Below are positions 60,519 through 64,000 of a stretch of 64,000 nt of DNA, one piece after another; the stretch's first letter is position 1, and each line of letters opens with the position of its first letter. Source of the stretch: Pseudomonadota bacterium (GTDB taxonomy: Bacteria > Pseudomonadota > Gammaproteobacteria > Steroidobacterales > Steroidobacteraceae); NCBI GenBank assembly GCA_023423935.1, contig JAFAEQ010000078.1, forward strand, positions 1 to 64,000, read 5' to 3'. A program made the position numbers and the translations under genes. The notes beneath the pieces are model-generated. The model was not told the DNA's origin. It saw only the letters and a program-made list of their open reading frames with translations, and searched no databases.

Positions 60519-61940
60519 TCAGGCCGCCACCGGCCCGACGCGGCGCAGGCTCAGTTCCTTTTCGATGCGTGTCTCCATGCTCTTGTTGATGCTGTAGAAG
60601 AACAGCAGCACGCAGCAGAGCAGGAACGGAATCGAAGCATAAACGCTCATCGAGAGCTTCACGCCGTTCACGACTTCAGCGCTCTGGTGCGCTGCACCCG
60701 CGACATAGCCGTAAGTCTCGAGCAGCTTGGCGACCAACCAGCCACCGATCGCAAGGCCCAGCTTGAGGCCCAGGATCATGGCAGAGAAGATGATCGCCGT
60801 TGCGCGACGGTTGTTCTTCCATTCCGAGTAGTCCGCAACGTCGGCAATCATCGCCCACAGCAGCGGGATCGTGATGCCGTACGAGAAGCCGTGCAGCACC
60901 TGCGTCATGAAAATCGTTCCGATCGCGTCCGCCGGGATGATTGCGAAGACCATCAGGAACAGCGTCGAAACCAGCAACGCGGCGCTGAATACGTTGCGCT
61001 TGCCGAAGCGGTTCGCAAGCGGCTTGGAGAAGCCGATGCCCACGATCATGAAGATGATGCCGCCGCCGTTGAAGATACCGAATCCGGTTTCGACAGGATT
61101 GTTCGCACCGAACCCGAGGCCGGCGAGAAAGCTCGAGAGTGCCGCGCGGTCCACATAGTTCTCGAAGTAGTAAATGTAGGTGCCGCCCTTGAGCGCGAGC
61201 GTGACGAACACGAGCACCGTGACGAGCAGCATCACGATCCAGGGCTTGTTGCTGAACAGATCGGACAGATCCTCGAGCACCGTCGACTTCTGCTCCGGAG
61301 AAGGCACGATCCGCTCTTTCGTCGTGAGGAATGTGATCACGAAGAAGATCGTGCCCACGATCGCGAAGAGCATCATCGCTTTCTGGAATCCCACGGCGCG
61401 GTCACCATCACCGAGCGCAAGCACCAGCGGCAGCAGCAGCACCTGGATGACGAACTGCGCGATCATCACGGCGACGAAACGGTAGGAAGACAGACTGTTG
61501 CGCTCCGACATGTTACCGGTGAGCACGCCGCTCAACGCCGCGTACGGAAGATTGTTCGCCGCGTAGATAATCACCAGCAGGGTGTAGGTGATCGCGGCGT
61601 AGTAGATCTTGCCTTGCTCGCCGAGATCCGGAGTCGTGAACGCGAGGAGCGAGAGGACGCCGAAGGGGATTGCGGTCCACAACACCCAGGGACGGAACTT
61701 GCCCCAGCGCGTGTTCGTGCGATCCGCGATCAGGCCCATGATCGGGTTGAAGATCACGCCACCGATGAAGCCACCCCAGAAAATGATGGTCGAGGCCGTC
61801 CCGGCCGGAATCTTGAACACGTCGGTGTAGAAGAAGGCAAGGAAGGTGACGAAGGTCTGAAAGATCAGATTCGCCGCGAGGTCCCCCAGGCTGTAGCCGA
61901 CTTTTTCGACGACCGACAGGCGTTCTGTATTTGTTGTCAT
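60519..61940 (-). CDS. GPH family sugar (xyloside/glucuronide) symporter
   Basis: A 473-residue, twelve-helix transporter of the glycoside-pentoside-hexuronide family. The start VEKVGYSLGDLAANLIFQTFV, the loop NPIMGLIADRTNTRWGKFRPW and DVADYSEWKNNRRATAIIFSA are diagnostic. Members carry xylobiose, xylosides or glucuronides with Na+ or H+. The coupled cytoplasmic GH43 favours xylo-oligosaccharides. The sequence just before the ATG is both the ribosome binding region (GAGAGCGG) and a LacI-type operator. Confidence 0.93.
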   Translation of the reverse strand: MTTNTERLSVVEKVGYSLGDLAANLIFQTFVTFLAFFYTDVFKIPAGTASTIIFWGGFIGGVIFNPIMGLIADRTNTRWGKFRPWVLWTAIPFGVLSLLAFTTPDLGEQGKIYYAAITYTLLVIIYAANNLPYAALSGVLTGNMSERNSLSSYRFVAVMIAQFVIQVLLLPLVLALGDGDRAVGFQKAMMLFAIVGTIFFVITFLTTKERIVPSPEQKSTVLEDLSDLFSNKPWIVMLLVTVLVFVTLALKGGTYIYYFENYVDRAALSSFLAGLGFGANNPVETGFGIFNGGGIIFMIVGIGFSKPLANRFGKRNVFSAALLVSTLFLMVFAIIPADAIGTIFMTQVLHGFSYGITIPLLWAMIADVADYSEWKNNRRATAIIFSAMILGLKLGLAIGGWLVAKLLETYGYVAGAAHQSAEVVNGVKLSMSVYASIPFLLCCVLLFFYSINKSMETRIEKELSLRRVGPVAA

Positions 61941-61953
61941 GTTACCGCTCTCA
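61940..61953. promoter_or_regulatory. LacI-family operator candidate at the GPH transporter start
   Basis: TGTTACCGCTCTCA (reverse complement TGAGAGCGGTAACA) fits TGNNARCGNTANCA and touches the start codon, covering the ribosome binding site. A repressor there would act as a transcriptional roadblock. Confidence 0.5.
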
Positions 61954-62232
61954 TGGTTTCGGCGGCTCGGAGGATAAACCGGCTTGATGGCGCGCAGCCA
62001 GACGTTCGATGCGAAACCGCACGCAATTCAGGATCTTTCTCCTGGTCGACGCGGGCAAAACCGCAGCGACTCGCGCGAATCAGACTCGGTCTTATCGCGA
62101 TTGCCGTCTCAACTGACGCGACCTGAAGAGGTCCTGCTCAGCTGCTTCGCTGAGCTCCGGAGGCTGGGCGTTGCCGGCAATACTTCGACGAGCGAAGCTG
62201 CCGGCGTGGCGAATTGCGACTCGTTCAGCGCT

Positions 62233-63243
62233 CTAAGCGGCGGATCTCACGTTCGCGTCGGTGCTGCGCGATCTTGCCCACTCCAGCGCATCGGCAAGCG
62301 ATGTCGCCCGATAGGTCAGATCGGTCCCACCGGTGAATGCGGCCATGAATCTCGCGATCTTGCCGTACGAGTTGTCCAACACGGCGTGAGGACGCCCCAG
62401 CAACATCGACAGGATGTGCACGTGCAGCCGATCGGTCACGATGGCGCGGGCGCGACTGATCTGACGAATGCCGCGACCGAAACGTTGCCGCGCAGCCGCG
62501 TTGAAGCGTCCGAGCCGCACCTGCATGGGATCGAATGTCGCGATGGCGCCGGCCATCCCCATGGCCTTGGCGAGGCGCACCGGTAACCACGGTTCGGAAA
62601 TCCAGTCTTCGACGGGCACACCGTGCAGCAAGGAAAGATCGTGCGTTCCAGCCTTCTCGAGATCTTCGCGCAGCATCGCCAGCACGGGCAGCTCTGGCTC
62701 TGCATTTCCTCGCAGCGGTCCGATGCACAGAGCCATGTCGGGACACAGCATCACGCGGCAGTTGAAGCGTTTCTCGGCGAACACTCGCGACTCTTCATCG
62801 CGCACGAGCAAGGTGAAATTGCCGTGCCGATCGATGACGCGCGCGGTTTCATCCGCCCGTTCCTGCGACTTGTAATGAATCGATTGGGGAAACTGAATCA
62901 CGGGCCGGCCGGGCCAGCGCTTGAGAATGCGTTCACGAAAATCCTGATGCGCGACCCAGATGTCGCCGAAGTTGCCGCCGCCGTGAATGAAGATCGGCCC
63001 GCTCGACGTGCGTGCATCGAGCTCGGCGTCCGAGAAGTCGTGCATGGTCGAGACGTAAGCAGGACGGCGAACTTTACGACTCATCAGGTAGGCCCATTCG
63101 CCCAGCCAGATCGCAGAGTCGCCCACGTTGCGGATATTCGGGAAGTCGACGATCGCGAGCGGTTCGCCCGTGATGAATTCATCCAGGCACGAATGAATCC
63201 GGGACTGAAGATCGGCAATCAGCTTGAACGGTGTCACGAGCAC
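62233..63243 (-). CDS. Polysaccharide pyruvyl transferase family protein
   Basis: A 336-residue protein of the pyruvyl transferase (CsaB-like) family. AIVDFPNIRNVGDSAIWLGE, GPIFIHGGGNFGDIW, FPQSIHY and SRARAIVTDRLHVHILSMLLGRPHAVLDN are its hallmarks. It would add a pyruvate ketal to a sugar of a surface polysaccharide, perhaps the same polymer made by the EPS operon or another one encoded beyond the window. It is 31 bases after the glycosyltransferase gene, so probably co-transcribed with it. Confidence 0.88.
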   Translation of the reverse strand: MLVTPFKLIADLQSRIHSCLDEFITGEPLAIVDFPNIRNVGDSAIWLGEWAYLMSRKVRRPAYVSTMHDFSDAELDARTSSGPIFIHGGGNFGDIWVAHQDFRERILKRWPGRPVIQFPQSIHYKSQERADETARVIDRHGNFTLLVRDEESRVFAEKRFNCRVMLCPDMALCIGPLRGNAEPELPVLAMLREDLEKAGTHDLSLLHGVPVEDWISEPWLPVRLAKAMGMAGAIATFDPMQVRLGRFNAAARQRFGRGIRQISRARAIVTDRLHVHILSMLLGRPHAVLDNSYGKIARFMAAFTGGTDLTYRATSLADALEWARSRSTDANVRSAA

Positions 63244-63274
63244 TTCATCCTTTGTGAGTCATTGAGGCGCGCGA

Positions 63275-64000
63275 TCAGGCGCGCGGTTCACCGAAAAACT
63301 CCCTCTTTGCTGCGCCATCCACGAGTCGCAGCCGCGCAAGATTCGTCACGATCTGGTGCGGACGGCGAAGGGTCTGGCGGTTGAGCACGTACTTACGAAG
63401 AATCGGCGGCGTCTGGCTGTGCGATCCGCTGTGACCGACGCGATAGATCGCCCCTGGAAATGGCAGCGATGCCAGCGGCGTACCGCGCTCCGCCAGCAGC
63501 GCGCCGATTCTGCGATGGCTGCCGAGCATCTCCTTGATGTACTCCGGGGTTGCCGCTTCGAAGCTTTCCGGCAGGCGATACAGATCGGAGCGAATGATGA
63601 GCGAGGAACCGCACACGTGATTCAACGCGGGATGGCGGTAAAGGATGCTGCCGCCATCGTTCCATACGTAACCCATGTCGATGATCCAGCCATTCGCCTG
63701 CGGATGATCTGCGGCGTACTGAGTGATCCGGGAGCTCACGAAATCATCGTCGTCGACGATCATGAAGAACCGGCTGTCGCGTGCCCGCAGCATACCCATG
63801 AGCACGCGGCGTCCTTTGTCCATGCGGAACGCGTCCAGGATCTGCTCGCGCGAGCCGCTGCCCAGGTCGTGCAACTCGTTCGGCGGAAAGCGCACCCACT
63901 CCACCGAGAATCGCTCGGGCAGCTCCGGCAAATCCGATCCTTCGTTCGCGATGATGATCCCGCGCCAGTCGCTATGGGTCTGTGCAGCGATCGATCGCAC
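63275..64000 (-). CDS. Glycosyltransferase, cut by the window end
   Basis: At least 241 residues, N-terminus missing past base 64000. The visible part begins inside a GT-A fold (RSIAAQTHSDWRGIIIANEGSD is the usual second segment) and has an acidic metal-binding run, FFMIVDDDDFVSSRI, followed by CGSSLIIRSDLYRLPES and a basic C-terminus. It resembles short GT2-like glycosyltransferases next to pyruvyltransferase genes. Donor and acceptor are unknown. GTG at 64000 is in frame but unlikely to be the true start. Confidence 0.75.
   Translation of the reverse strand: MRSIAAQTHSDWRGIIIANEGSDLPELPERFSVEWVRFPPNELHDLGSGSREQILDAFRMDKGRRVLMGMLRARDSRFFMIVDDDDFVSSRITQYAADHPQANGWIIDMGYVWNDGGSILYRHPALNHVCGSSLIIRSDLYRLPESFEAATPEYIKEMLGSHRRIGALLAERGTPLASLPFPGAIYRVGHSGSHSQTPPILRKYVLNRQTLRRPHQIVTNLARLRLVDGAAKREFFGEPRA

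Noticed and set aside
62136..62155. Hairpin GCTCAGC-TGCTTC-GCTGAGC after the pyruvyltransferase gene as a terminator
   Set aside because: The stem is good but no T-run follows on either strand, so I do not call a terminator.
1..64000. tRNA, rRNA or known riboswitches
   Set aside because: Reading the gene-free stretches on both strands showed no cloverleaf-like or rRNA-like sequence; a covariance-model search would be needed to exclude small RNAs.

Overview
The window is a 64-kb stretch of high-GC chromosomal DNA with the gene content of a saprophytic, xylan-degrading proteobacterium. The paired opgG-opgH genes, the DUF481 outer-membrane protein, a large TonB receptor of the Xanthomonas/Caulobacter type and an EpsB/E/F/G/L-type exopolysaccharide locus point to a gammaproteobacterium, perhaps near Steroidobacteraceae or Xanthomonadales. 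That placement is inference; no rRNA or tRNA gene was seen to settle it.

Layout. (1) 1-4.7 kb: DUF481 outer-membrane protein and opgGH (osmoregulated periplasmic glucans). (2) 5-24 kb: one long minus-strand exopolysaccharide operon of 16 genes, read from a small anchored protein at 24.0 kb through the EpsB-like initiating transferase, export and chain-length proteins, polymerase, acyltransferases, glycosyltransferases, a GH26-like glycosidase, a methyltransferase, a flippase and a pyruvyltransferase-glycosyltransferase fusion, to an EpsL-like barrel. Most junctions are ATGA, GTGA or TTGA overlaps. A good sigma-54 promoter match lies about 100 bases upstream. (3) 24.8-28.3 kb: a flavin-dependent oxidoreductase, GNAT acetyltransferase, PuuD-like amidohydrolase and YbdK-type ligase. 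(4) 28.4-35.5 kb: PmoA-like/cupin protein, Gfo/Idh/MocA oxidoreductase, GntR regulator, hexuronate-type MFS transporter and Tat aldo/keto reductase. (5) 35.5-47.4 kb: the glucuronoxylan operon aguA (GH67) - acetylesterase - uxaC - GH43, the divergent LacI regulator and a TonB receptor. (6) 47.7-49.1 kb: NfeD/SPFH pair. (7) 49.1-56.9 kb: a Weimberg operon xylX-xylA-xylB-xylC-xylD followed by uxuB. (8) 57.3-61.9 kb: membrane PQQ-type sugar dehydrogenase fused to cytochrome c, cytoplasmic GH43 and a GPH-family transporter. (9) 62.2-64 kb: a second pyruvyltransferase and a glycosyltransferase cut by the window end.

How they work together. Sections 4-8 form a glucuronoxylan island: oligosaccharides enter by the TonB receptor, are deacetylated and stripped of (methyl)glucuronic acid in the periplasm, and cross the inner membrane by the GPH and hexuronate transporters. 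Xylose then flows through the oxidative Weimberg route to 2-ketoglutarate and glucuronate through UxaC and UxuB to mannonate. The mannonate dehydratase UxuA is not in the window.

Two observations stand out. First, five gene-free sites fit the LacI-family operator pattern TGNNARCGNTANCA, and they sit before aguA/lacI, xylX, the GPH transporter, the MFS transporter and in the Gfo/GntR divergent region, so one LacI regulator may control the whole island. Second, six gaps between genes carry degenerate arrays of 7- or 9-base units, usually followed by the reverse-complement array. The unit sequences differ from locus to locus but the architecture is the same, and several arrays begin right at a stop codon.
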